Source: Silene conica (taxonomy: Eukaryota > Streptophyta > Magnoliopsida > Caryophyllales > Caryophyllaceae). Taken from it: 64,000 nt of DNA. The stretch is taken from assembly GCA_029255685.2 (NCBI GenBank), contig CM055313.2, positions 23,103,079 through 23,167,078 on the forward strand, written 5' to 3'. Below, in pieces: positions 46,695 to 57,506 of this stretch (its first letter is position 1; every line of letters begins with the position of its first letter). The notes below the pieces were generated by a model that saw nothing but the letters and a program-made list of their open reading frames with translations, was not told the origin of the DNA and searched no databases. Position numbers and translations under genes: made by a program.

Positions 46695-47202
46695 AGTGTT
46701 AACGAGCCGAGCCGAGCCGAGCCGAGTCCGAGCTTGGCCTTGTTCGGCTTATGCTCGATTATAAAAATTCAAGCTCGAGCTCGAGCCGATCATACCGGAG
46801 CTTGAAAAAAATGCGCTCGTTACAAAACTTGCGAGCTTTAACATGAGCTCGAGCCAAATCAAGCCTATATAAAATAACAAGGTTCGAACATTTTGTGTAA
46901 AAATATTGAGCAAATCAACAAGATATTTAATATATATGATACAAAGATATAATATTGATAAATATTTTTATAAAATATGAGCATATTTTTATAAAATATA
47001 ATTAATATCTTATGTAATCTTAAATGTTCGAGCCGCTCGCAAGCTCTTCGAGTCGAGCCAAATTTTGTTCGGCTTGACTCGTTAAGCTCTCGAGCCGAGA
47101 CCGAGCTCGAGTCGCCCGAGCTCACACGAGCCGAGCTTTGACTGAGCCGATCTTGAGTTGCTCGCGAGCTGTCTCGTGACTCTCGTCTCATTAACAGCCC
47201 TA
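46695..47202 (+). mobile_element. hAT-type MITE of the gagccgag family upstream of the phytocyanin gene
   Basis: Ends agtgttaacgagcc and (reverse complement) tagggctgttaatgag. Flanks agcacgcc and aacacgcc match at 6 of 8. It is a close relative of 45825-46337, sharing the AT-rich centre 'aacaagatatttaatatata'. Confidence 0.75.
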
Positions 47203-47545
47203 AACACGCCTACGCGCGGTCTATGATTTAGTACTTTAGTGTGAGATTTGATAACCTAGCTAGTAGCAAAGGATAAAACCCAATACTATAAGTTTTGAAT
47301 AAACGGTTAAGATTATCGACTTTTGCTACCCAAAATTCTTGTATATAACAAAAAAACAAGGAAAATTCGCTACCCCGAAATATTCTTTCGGTTTCTCCCC
47401 TTAGTGGTGTTCAAGTTTAATCTTGTTAATTAGCTTTAGTAAATAGTTAGTGTTGGAGAAAGGAAGAAAGCTATGATTCTTAATCTTTTAATATGCACGC
47501 CATATCACCATTTTATATATCTACATTATTCCATGCCATTATGAC
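47203..47545. other. Segmental-duplication DNA between MITE and hAT element
   Basis: 47280-47500 aligns with 51735-51900 (copy B of the duplication). No gene. Confidence 0.45.
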
Positions 47546-47797
47546 TAGACCTGTCAAAACCTGACCCGACCCGAAAACCGACCGTAACCCGACCCGTAAA
47601 TAACCCGTAAATGACCCGATTTTTTCAACCCGAACTCGAAAGATACCCGAACCCGTTTTGACCCGTAAACAGCGGGTCAAAACCCGACCCGCAGCGGGTT
47701 GACCGTTGGGTCAAGACAATATATCTTTTTTAAAATATACAATGTCAAATAAGTATTCATGAGTTATAAATTTTTGAGGAGAAATATGTATATATAT

Positions 47798-48262
47798 GCG
47801 GTATGTCACATCATCACCTCAAACAACATGTCACGTCATCACCTCAAACAACATGTCACGTCATCACCTCAAAGTGTGTGTCACACCGTCACTTTCACCG
47901 TAGTACGTCGAATTGCATTCCACGCCAGCAGCGCCAACTCATTACCTCGAACGACATGCCACGTCATCACATTGAAGTGTGTGTCACGTCGTCACTTTTA
48001 GTGTAGTACGTCAAGTTACATTCCACATTAGCACTGTCACCTCATTATTTCGACGGATCACATGTCACGTCATTACATCGAAATATGTGTCACACTATCA
48101 CTTACACCTCATTCCACATAATTGCCTAGGACCACATGCTATATATATCATCACCTCAAAATATGTGTCATACCATCACTTTCACCGTATTACGTCGAAA
48201 TGAACCACAATTCGCGTCAACACTTCCACCTCATCACCTCAGATCACATGTCACGTCATCAT
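47798..48262 (+). repeat. Tandem/degenerate minisatellite inside the hAT element
   Basis: A unit of about 22 bases, 'catgtcacgtcatcacctca', is repeated three times near 47806-47872. It continues in degenerate form (cgtcatcacat..., cgtcgtcactt...) to 48262. Open frames here are by-products of the repeat. Confidence 0.75.
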
Positions 48263-48894
48263 TGTTATCTTATTTGAGTCTCATTATCGTACTTACACTA
48301 CAAGAATAACTTGATCGGGCGACAAATATTGGCGACTGAAATCTGTCGCAAAACACCTATTGGCGACGGACAACAGTCGCCAAACTGTTGTCGCTGACTT
48401 TTGTCGCCAAAAAAACTCGGGCGACTGAAATCCGTCGCCAAATTTGGCGACAGACAGGGTAGTCGCCAAAGACACATTTTGGCGACAGACAGGGCAGTCG
48501 CCAAATTGGTGACAGAAATGAAGCAGTCGCCAAATTGGCGACGGACTTCAGTCGCCAATTCCCCTTTTCCGTCGCCAATGCTCCTGACTTTCCAGGGGCT
48601 TTGGTTTCTTGTGCTCTGTTTTGGCGACTGATTTCAGTCGCCATTACTTCATTTCAGTCGCCAAAATTCCTGAGCATTTTTCATGAAAATCATTATTTCG
48701 TTTTTGCCAAATCCAATACGAAATAATATCAGTACACCTGCAACCAGAAAGTAACCAGCAATTGGTGACGAACACCTTTTGAATCAACAACCAAATCTCC
48801 TTTTATAAAAAAAGAGAACTGTTATCAAATTACATGAACACGTTAACTAAACTAATAAATCTCCACGTTCGACAATTTTTCCTAGGTTACTAAA

Positions 48895-49994
48895 CTAATT
48901 AACTGCTTGAAATCCCATGCTAGCTCCACTACCGTCTCCTCCCTTTCCTCTTGGATCATTAGGATCTTCATTAAATGGCTGGGAACCGGGGTTGCAAGAG
49001 TAGAAATACGTCTCCATGGCCTTAAGACGTTCTTTCATCAACCGCATTTCCTCATCTCTTTCCGCTCTTTCTCGGTCAAGTTGTGATTGCAATTTACTTA
49101 CAAGAGACGGCTCGTAGGTTTCGCGCGGCTCATATGAGGACCTTCTAGCCGGTTCCTTGTAAAACACCCCATGAGCTTGTCCGGCCCCATATACCATACC
49201 CTTCTTGTAACCATCCACCAATTTGAACCAAATTTCATTATCATCCCGCTCAGGGTGGGCCTCTTTCTCTGCCTCATATTTCCCCTATAACATTAAGAAA
49301 AGTATTATTAGTTAAGCAAAAACAATCATTGACGAAGGTAACAAAAAAACATCATTAGTTGAGAGAAACTATCTTACATATAACTCTTTGTCCTTCGCCT
49401 TAATCCATATTCTTCTTTGCGTCTTTTCGTTGACCTTGGAATGCGTGTCAAGGAAAAGTTCGGGCATCGTCATCATCGGCTTCTTGCCGCCGTCTTTGTT
49501 GCCGCCGTCGTCGTTGTTGCTGCTATCCTTCTTCTTCTTCCCTCCCTAAATAGGGAAAATTGTTAATATAAGAAGTATAGTATATTTATTCAAAAAAGAA
49601 GTATTCATTCAAGACTTACACTAAAAATACGCGTAAAAAATGATCGTGATCCCCCGTGATGGGTAGGCTCGGCCTCCGCATCTTTCTTCCCTCCTCTCTT
49701 GTTGATCTTCTTTTGAGCGGACACGGCTTGGAACTCGGGAGTCTCGCGTTGCTTTAGGAGATCTTGATATTTCTCACCTACAATTAAAAAGTATGTTAGT
49801 AGTATTAAGATATTTTCATTAATTCTTGTATTTACAAGTGACAAAACTTATATATTACATGTACCTTTTAGATGATTCGGTTCCTTCTTTCTTTTCATAA
49901 TCTTGTAGATATAGTCTCTATATCTTGCTTTACCAACTTCATGGTATCTTTCAAGGACGGATTGTTCATGTTCAGGAGCCCAATAAAAAGATTG
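48895..49994 (-). CDS. Transposase_24-like (En/Spm-associated) protein of the CACTA element, partial
   Basis: Exons 49865-49994, 49620-49777, 49378-49545 and 48895-49284 on the minus strand join in frame with GT-AG introns. The product begins within FYWAPEHEQSVLERYHEVGK and continues through HHGGSRSF, KKPMMTMPELFLDTHSK and LVDGYKKGMVYGAG. It ends with a coiled Arg/Glu-rich segment (LDRERAERDEEMRLMKERLK) and a Gly-rich tail. The order matches the plant transposase_24 domain found beside En/Spm transposases. The 5' exons are missing, probably deleted. Its role is likely DNA binding; it cannot be autonomous. Confidence 0.75.
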
Positions 49995-50146
49995 CTACAA
50001 AAAAAAAAAAAACAGTTAATTTAATTAGTAGTTAGCTTAATGAGTTAAAAAGATTGCTACAAAAAAAGATTGCTACAAAAAAAAAAAAAACAGTTAATTT
50101 AATTAGTAGTTAGCTTAATGAGTTAGCCCAATAAAAAGATTGCTAC
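49986..50146. repeat. Local duplication inside the CACTA element
   Basis: A block starting aaaaagattgctacaaa, continuing through an A-run and 'cagttaatttaattagtagt', occurs twice (49986-50046, 50045-50126). A third partial copy 'cccaataaaaagattgctac' follows. It duplicates the splice acceptor region of the first retained exon. Confidence 0.7.
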
Positions 50147-50596
50147 AAATGGTTCTGTCGCCAAATTGGCGACTGATTTCAGTCGCCCGAATATTTATTC
50201 CGTCGCCAAATTGGCGACTACTCGATGCAGTCGCCAAAAACTGTCGCCCGATCAAGTTATTCTTGTAGTGTTAGCAAGTTAGTAAGGATGATGATAACGA
50301 TAACGATGGTGATGTTGGTGGTGAGCGCAAAAATGGTGACAATTAGGTTAACTAAGACGAGCAAGAGGATAAAAAACGTATAAAGGGTAAGAAATACAAA
50401 TAAAATAAGTTTTAAAAAATGCGAGGAAAAGATGTTGATTGACCCGTATTTTTACCCGAACCCGACCCGGAACCCGTATAGACTTGACCCGTATTTTACC
50501 CGACCCGAAATACACCCGATCCGTATTTTACCCGAACCCGTATCTACCCGACCCGCAACCCGCCCGTTCGACCTGTTTGACAGGTCTAATTATGAC

Positions 50597-51319
50597 TTAT
50601 TGAGACATGATATTGGTATGCTTTTGGCCGAATGCATACGTGAATAACATATATAGTTAAGTTTCGGAATTCATCCCGTTTAGGGCTGTCTCCAAGATTT
50701 TGGGGGTTCTGTGTGGGATTTTAAAAGTCAACTCCATTACTTTATTAGCAAGTCTCCTTTGTGAAGATATATCCGTCACATGCTTGCGACGGATAAAGTA
50801 CTACCAATCTTGGTAAATAAGGCAAAACAGTTGTTACTCCTAGCCACTTTACCTTTGTTTATCTCGCCACATGGGTATTACTTGACCCGTCTGAGTTATC
50901 CTTTCTTTCGAATCATGTCAAAAAAAAAAAAAAAAAACTTTGTATACTTTTAAAAATTAAAATTTGAAATTATTGCTGCCCTTTTTTTTACAAATTATTT
51001 AGAACTTTATTAGTTAAACTAAGAATACTCTTTAGTCTAAAGAATGTTCGATTTAAACTAACAAAATTAAGAAACTCATGAAAGATATTTTTAATAACAG
51101 ATATTCTAAAATATTAGTGAGAATATTTCGATAAAAACTCATATTTACTATAATAAACGAAGAGGTGAGACCATTTTATAAACAAAATTTACTTTATTTT
51201 ACCATATTTGAGATGTTAAAGAATGGTAAATCCATGACTTGCTGTTGCAAATTGCTGCGTGTCTTAAACAGCGGGACTATTGGGATATATGATCGTGCTA
51301 CGTGAAAAGGTGTATCAAA
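50597..51319. other. Spacer with MITE remnant and start of duplication copy B
   Basis: 50747-50900 is a diverged copy of the gcttgcgacgg MITE ('gatatatccgtcacatgctt'). From about 51164 the sequence matches 44775 onward. No gene. Confidence 0.5.
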
Positions 51320-51410
51320 GGGGTGGTGGCGCAGTTGGCTAGCGCGTAGGTCTCATAGCTTCTGAGTAATCCTGAGGTCGAGAGTTCGAGCCTCTCTCAC
51401 CCCATTCTTT
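51164..51410 (+). repeat. Segmental duplication, copy B (around tRNA-Met)
   Basis: Counterpart of 44775-45030. Beyond the tRNA it lacks the phytocyanin gene: it jumps to sequence matching that gene's 5' flank (gagtccaagctg). Confidence 0.85.
51320..51404 (+). tRNA. Elongator tRNA-Met(CAT) with intron
   Basis: 85 bases. Identical to the copy at 44939 except that the T loop is the canonical GTTCGAG. Anticodon CAT is followed one base later by the 11-base intron gcttctgagta, typical of plant elongator tRNA-Met. Acceptor GGGGTGG/TCACCCC, discriminator A, and a T-run terminator within ten bases downstream. Likely the functional copy. Confidence 0.95.
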
Positions 51411-51424
51411 TTTCATTTTTCACA

Positions 51425-51660
51425 TGAGTAATACTTTTGGGACGATATGATAATTGATAATCGCTTGTTAACGAGTCCAAGTTGTGTTGTACTCCCTCCA
51501 TTCGTGCAAATACGTAGCTAAAAATATTTGACACGTAAAATGAGTAATATTTTTGGAACGATATGAAAATTGATAATCGCTTGTTAACGAGTCCAAGCTG
51601 TGTTGTACTCCCTCCATTCTTGTAAATACGTAGCTAAAGATATTTGACACGTAAAACGTG
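51425..51660 (+). repeat. Tandem duplication of about 116 bases
   Basis: The unit from tgagtaata.ttttgg through 'catattt/atatttgacacg' occurs at 51425 and at 51541. It includes the left half of a Stowaway MITE. Confidence 0.85.
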
Positions 51661-51716
51661 CGTTGGCAAACGTGAAAAAGCAAATGTGTAAAGTGGATAT
51701 GAATAGAGGGAGTATA
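51606..51716 (+). mobile_element. Stowaway MITE in duplication copy B
   Basis: Ends ctccctccattcttg and gaatagagggag with TA on both sides. The equivalent site in copy A (about 46558, ttttgtatattagttat) lacks the element, so it arrived after the segmental duplication. Confidence 0.75.
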
Positions 51717-52569
51717 TTAGTTATGTAGCGAGTAAGAAAGTGTCAACGACTAAGATTATCGAATTTTGTTATCCTAAAGTTCTTCGATATATATGGAACT
51801 TAACATAAATTTATAATATGACGTAAATTCGCTATCTCGAAAATTTATTTCTGGTTTGTATCTTAGCAAATAGTTAGTAGTGGAGAAAGACGTGTCAAAT
51901 GTCACCGTTCAATGTGCACTTAATTTTCACGCCATTATAATTTACACAAATTCTCATTGAACTATTGAAGACGGACTAATTTCGCCTCTTCAAAAAGATT
52001 GGTCAAATGTCCCCATTTGAAAGACAAATGTGACCATGTGAAAAAAACATGTTAACTTAGAAATTTATACTGATTACATTTGGCGTTAAAATGACGATGT
52101 TTGGCCTGTGTTTTTGACATGATTTATTGATATGCTTTTGCGAATGCATATGTGAATTACATTATTCCCCTCTATTGTCCAAATGAGGATCACATATTAT
52201 TATTTTCCTTAGAAGTAAAGTATTTTATACCCAAAATTGTTTAACGCCATAAATCCTAATAATGTTAAAGTTAATTGTTAGAATAAGAATCATTCGTTTT
52301 AATATTTTAACAAAGTTGAGATACCAGTCTATTCAAGAATACAAAAATATTGTATTTTAAAAAGGTTAAAGACGTTTACGTTTTTTTAATGATGATTGTT
52401 GAATTTACTAGTATATAGCGAAACTTGTATCCTTAAATAATATCGTAAAATAGATTTATACAAGTATACATTTTGTAATATTCAATCATAGTTTATATTT
52501 TTATAAGATATCCTTCTGTCTTCGTTATTGTTTGCCTTTCAATAAAATACCATTTATAAATAATAAAAA
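51717..52569. other. Duplication copy B remnant and AT-rich spacer
   Basis: 51735-51930 and 52115-52160 match copy A (47280-47545, 50597-50650). 51955-52040 contains a fragment of the 'gaagacgga' MITE. No gene. Confidence 0.45.
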
Positions 52570-53199
52570 CTAGTTTTAACCCGTGCAAATTGCACGGGCA
52601 TACATTTTAAACAATGTTTTAATAAAATGATGATTAAGTTTGTAAATAATATCTAAGAATTTTAATTTCAAATATAAATTACACTTGTAATTAAGAGATT
52701 GTAAATGACGCACTTAATATACATAATGCATTAGCCGTTAAGTATCAATTTTGAGTGAACAATATTTGAGGAAAATAATTAAATAAAAATTTACTTCAAT
52801 CTGAATATATTCGTTGTCTGCATTACTTATATATGTTATAATAACCTATTTTTGTAATTAAAAGCATTAAAATAATTAACTCAATAAGTTTTTCTTATTT
52901 TTATATGTTTTATTCATATTTTAACACTAACTTATTTTTTTAATAATATGTCAACTAAATTGAGTTGTCATTAACCATAAATCTATACAATCTTATTAAA
53001 AGGGTAACTAAAAAAATGTGACATGGCAAATTTTAAAGTGACTTGGCAAAATTTTAATGTGACTTGGCATATTTAAATGTGACATAGCATATTTTAAATG
53101 TGACATGGCGTATTTATGTGATGAATTATCAATTTATTATTGCATGACATTAATTTATTTTACTTATCTATAAATTAATTTAATTCACTTATCTATAAT

Positions 53200-53460
53200 A
53201 TTAAAGGATATTTCAACATTCTTAAATTAATTTTATATATTAAATATATTGTTTTCCTAAATTTATGTAACCCTTCAAAATTTAAATCAAATATTTCGTC
53301 TTAAATTAGTTTTATATATTAAATATATTGTTTTCCTAAATTCATTTAACCCTTCAAAATTTAAATCAAAGATTTCGGCTTAAATTAATTTTGTATATTA
53401 AATATATTGGTTTCCAAAATATATGTAACCCTTCAAAATTTAAATCAAATTTCGTAATTT
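53200..53460 (+). repeat. Tandem repeats in the nested Helitron
   Basis: A unit of about 108 bases containing 'ttttatatattaaatatatt' and 'aacccttcaaaatttaaatc' is present three times. Noncoding. Confidence 0.75.
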
Positions 53461-54453
53461 ATAATTAATATTGACATTTTAATTGAAATTTATGTAATAA
53501 AATATGTTAATAAATTTTATAATTATAGTTAGAATTTTTTTTAATAAAACATGTTAATAATTAATAAAAACTACTCATATTACTTAACACTCAGCATTTT
53601 TATTAACATTTTTTCCTATTTATTTCATTTTTATATTTAAACATGATAATAAATTCATTCAAACTCTTCATAATATCTAATCCCCACCAAATTAATTAAA
53701 AGTTTTTCTTATTTAATTAATTTTTGTAATATATGTTAATAAATTGATCAAAACTCTTTATATTAATTAACACCCGTAATTTGCACTAATATTTTTTCCC
53801 TATTTAATTCATTTCTTGAATTTTTCAGCAATCAATTATCTAATCTAATAATATCACAAAATAAATTAAGATTAAAATTAAAATATGGAAATATATGGTT
53901 GGCTGATGTCTATAAAAAACCATAATAGCTATAATAGTTTTTATTCTCTCTATTTATTTAAAATATATTACCCATGAGTTCTACTAGTGGATTATATTTC
54001 ATGGTTTAATTTATTTATTTGACGATAATGAGTATATTGAGAATTATTGTTGAGTGGTGTTGTCGTTGTTGTTATTGTTGTTGTTGTTGTTGCTGCAGTG
54101 GTGATGTTCAATAAAATATATTTTAATTTGCGATATAGTTTAAATCACTCTGCAATTTTCTCTTAAGTCTTATTATTATATACTTGCTCAATTTTGTTTA
54201 ATTGGATATAATTTCATTAAATTAAATACATATATAAATCTATAAATATAATATATAAATAAAAGGCAAGACAAATAATGACTCAACAATTCTCATGCAA
54301 GCTAAATTTTGTAAAAAAAAATATATAAAAAGGGAAAAAATAATTAAAGCAACCATTTTACAATTAATTTCTCTCTACTCCATATTTATGTCTATTAAAT
54401 TTGCTAATAATGAAAAAGGATGATTAAAAGTCACAAAACATTGCTACATATTT

Positions 54454-54471
54454 ATGTATATATTAAATTTG

Positions 54472-54532
<61 letters not shown>

Positions 54533-54663
54533 TAAGTCGTCCAAAACTCATAAAATGCATCATCAATGGCTATAAATATTTGATGGAAGACAACAATTGT
54601 GAGCCAAAATTCAAGCCAATATTTTGTTTACCTCATCACCGAGAGAATTGTATGTGTAAATAA
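54454..54663 (+). CDS. Hypothetical small Cys-containing ORF inside the Helitron
   Basis: 69 codons. The front is an Ile run made by an (ATA)n microsatellite. The C-terminal half reads NCEPKFKPIFCLPHHRENCMC, with a C-x8-C-x8-C-x-C spacing that faintly recalls plant secreted Cys-rich peptides. Two further exon-like pieces follow (54756-54791 and 54945-54990). It may be a captured gene fragment; real expression is doubtful. Confidence 0.2.
54472..54529 (+). repeat. (ATA)n microsatellite
   Basis: About 19 consecutive ata/taa units. Confidence 0.95.
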
Positions 54664-56509
54664 TCATTCATATCATTGTTTTTTTAAGTTTTATTGGTTA
54701 TGAAGTGCTATGACATTTTTCAAGTTCACATATATGTTGTTTTGTTGTTATTTAGGGGCTGTCAAGATCTGTGGAGTTGTGCTCTTTAAAGGTAAATATA
54801 TACTTACATTTTTATTATTCAAGGTCATATTTATATAATTATTTAAGGAAAAATTTAAATTAATATAATTATAATGTAATATTAAATAAATCAAATAAAT
54901 CCGTTTTGTTTGTTATTCATTGCTCAGTGGATTTTTTTTTGTAGGATGCTTCATCAGACAAACAGAACTATATGAAGAAGGGAATAATATAATTGTTTAA
55001 ACAAATACTCCCATATATTCCCCTCAATTTTATATTATAAATTAACTACAAGATTGACAACATGAATGTTAATGATTAATTATTTTAAGTTTCATGAAAA
55101 AAATTAGTATTTCATAAATTTTAAAATTAATATTTTATTTTTGTATGTGTTATCTTTTTATTCATCATTTTCCATTTGAAAAATAGCGCTCATAGAATGA
55201 AATTGGAGTTACAAAGATCGCAATCGTATAAATAAGTTGGACAAAATAATTCTTATTGATATGAATAATGGCTAAATGTACATTATTATTAATATTTATG
55301 CTTACAATATAGTTAAAAGGTTACTTAAAACATTTAATTTAAATTCATGTCATTTTTATATTGGTTAATACATAATTCATCTATATTGATTACTAGATTC
55401 TTTATTTATTTATACAATACTGTAAAATATCAACTGAGTTATCTATTAATTTATACAAGATTATAAAATGACAAGATTAAGTATCTTATTAATGCCACAA
55501 ATCTCGATAGCCCTTAAATTTGAACAAAACAAATGCGCACGATGAAGTTTGAAAATGTGATGAATATTCCCAACAATGGAACTTACATAAAAAAATAAAA
55601 AAAAAATTATATAGTTAATTTAAAACCTTAACCCACTTAACTTGATGTGAATAGATAGATAAGACATATTAGTGGCACATACAATTCTATTGACGATATT
55701 GATAAGAAAAATTATTGCTTACAAATTTTGCCTCTATCAAAAAACTATAAACAATTGAGGATACGTTTTATGACTTTTGAGCATTTTTTTCTATTATTAT
55801 TATTATTATCAAATTTAAGATAGACATAAATATCGCAATCGTATAAATAAGACAATACTAAGTATCTTACTATGTCATGTGTTATTAAAAATAAAGTCAT
55901 ATCTAAAATCATGTGTCACGTGCTTATAAATAAAAATTAAAAATTAAAAAATATTAGTTGCGAACACAAAAATAAATTAATACAAACTATTTATTTTCCT
56001 CTCCTAAATTTGGCTATTAAGTACATATTTATTTAACTTTTATTTCTTTTATTTAATAGGACGACTTTTTGGTTTCCCTCACCATTTGTAGTAGGTACGA
56101 TTTAACTTAATCTATCATTTTTGCAACAATTAAAATTTAAGATTTTTGACAAATTGATATAGATGATATATTAAGATTGACATTTATTAAACTTCATAAC
56201 TATACTATTACTAAAAAGTATGATCTATAAGAAATAAAATATTGAGATAAAAGCCCCCTAATGTAATTAAAAAGTATGTTTTAAGCTTTTTACACTGGAT
56301 AATTTATCATTCTAAAAAAAGAATAATAAGCAAGTATTATGCCTTAATTAAATAACTTTTAAGTATTTCAAAAATCAAAACTGTATATTTTTAAATGGAT
56401 AAACTAATTGCTCGGACAAATCTTAACAATACGATAAAATAACAATACTAAAACATATAAACCCGTGAATGTCACGGGTCACAAAACTAGTTAACCTTAA
56501 TTGGGTTAT

Positions 56510-56690
56510 AATAGGTCTTGCTTAAGATGATTATATCTATCTTGGATAAAATGGGTTAACTACCACCCACTTGCATAGATGAGACAAATATTTCATTAAT
56601 CCCAATACATTTCACTTTTGTCCTATGAATAATACTTGATCCATCGAATTTGCTCGTTTTAAATGAGAATTTGTAAAGTTCTTACGCGTC
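56510..56690 (+). repeat. Decayed MITE in the outer Helitron
   Basis: Begins ataggtcttgcttaagatg and ends 'aaatgagaatttgt', with interior 'accacccacttgcata'. It is a diverged copy of the tcttgcttg family. Confidence 0.5.
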
Positions 56691-56880
56691 TTAATTCTGA
56701 AAAAAATTGCTCTTTAATTTACACCTTCATTTGTATACTGGGAAAAAATCTACAAACTTGTGATTTTTGTATTTGCTTTAGTTATTTAATGCGCCCATAA
56801 TTTAGTTTATAATTTTTCCATTGTTATTAATTTTTGAATTTTTATTGATTAAATATATTGGATATATTAATTATCAACTA

Positions 56881-57193
56881 CTCCCTCTTATTCCATATTT
56901 TCTTTTCTATTTCCTAAAACGGATTATTCGGGTTTTCTTCCCCTTTCCTATTTTGGAAACTTTTATTCTTATTTTATTTATTTCTCTCTCCTATTATCAA
57001 ACCCCACCCAACTTTTTACTACTATTTTATTCTTTTTTAATGCTTTTGACCCCACAATTTCTTATTTAATTACTAATTATTCATCCCTCTCTCCTATCAC
57101 CAAACCCCACCCAATTTTTTACACTTATTTTATTCTCCACCTTAATATTTGTGCCAAACACAAGGGGAACAAAATATGGATAGGAGGGAGTAT
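56881..57193 (+). repeat. Stowaway-like MITE in the outer Helitron
   Basis: Left end ctccctcttattccatattt and right end aaaatatggataggagggag are inverted, with TA next to the right end. It has two internal 'accccacccaa.tttttac' repeats. Confidence 0.7.
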
Positions 57194-57506
57194 AAGTTAT
57201 GGTAATTGATTATTGGAGTAACTAATATACAACTTGATGTGTTTAAAAAAAAATTATCATGAAAATTTAATTTTAGGAAAAAAATGTTGCTCTCTATTTA
57301 TTCACTTTATCATTATTCGTTAATGTTTACGTAAAAACATAAACGTAAACATGTATGTACATAAAAAAATATAGAGGTTTCTCAGATATAAATCCAAAAA
57401 CATTACAGTGGGTCCCACCTTTACTATTTTTCTTTTTTTAAAAAAAGGTTGGATATGATGATGTGGGTTAATGAGGATGAGTTAAATGTTTTTGTATTAA
57501 TATAGA

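Larger units (their letters stand above)
48296..50270. mobile_element. CACTA (En/Spm) DNA transposon, deletion derivative
   Basis: The terminal inverted repeats start CACTACAAGAATAACTTGAT and match for 28 bases at both ends. The target duplication tta is present on both sides (48293-48295, 50271-50273). Dense subterminal repeats of ggcgac/gtcgcc lie at 48325-48665 and 50155-50245. It encodes a four-exon minus-strand transposase_24-like gene but no TNPD-type transposase. Confidence 0.95.
47546..50588 (+). mobile_element. hAT-type nonautonomous element containing a CACTA insertion
   Basis: Ends TAGACCTGTCAAA and TTTGACAGGTCTA, flanked by a perfect 8-base duplication attatgac (47538-47545, 50589-50596). 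The subterminal regions are rich in 'acccgacccg' phrases. Without the CACTA insertion it would be about 1.07 kb. No transposase ORF of its own was found. Confidence 0.9.
52982..56490 (+). mobile_element. Helitron (plus strand), nested in the preceding one
   Basis: Starts A|TCTATACAATCTTATTAAAAGG, the textbook plant Helitron 5' end (shown in part). It ends with hairpin cccgtgaatgtcacggg, then tcacaaaaCTAG|T. Length is 3,509 bases. It inserts between A 52981 and T 56491. The near-start region repeats 'tgtgacatggcatatt' and the 'ttttcctaaattcat.taacccttc' phrase in tandem. Interior 53480-53900 is the inverse of the 6732-7829 and 58955 repeats. Confidence 0.9.
52570..57506 (-). mobile_element. 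Helitron (minus strand), interrupted by another Helitron
   Basis: Minus-strand 3' end: hairpin cccgtgcaatttgcacggg, then ttaaaaCTAG (52570-52573), then T. The 5' end on the minus strand is TCTATATTAATAC, at 57506. The body is split by the element at 52982-56490; the remaining sequence is about 1.43 kb. Another Helitron abuts its 5' end. No Rep/helicase coding seen. Confidence 0.75.

Noticed and set aside
47798..48262. CRISPR-like regularly spaced repeats
   Set aside because: Units are contiguous and degenerate with no unique spacers, in a plant transposon. It is a minisatellite.
48298..48644. Overlapping ORFs on both strands
   Set aside because: Created by the ggcgac/gtcgcc subterminal repeats of the CACTA element; they are open in several frames because of the short repeat.
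56821..57069. Hydrophobic 82-codon ORF
   Set aside because: Lies across a Stowaway-like MITE in T-rich sequence; the hydrophobicity comes from base composition.
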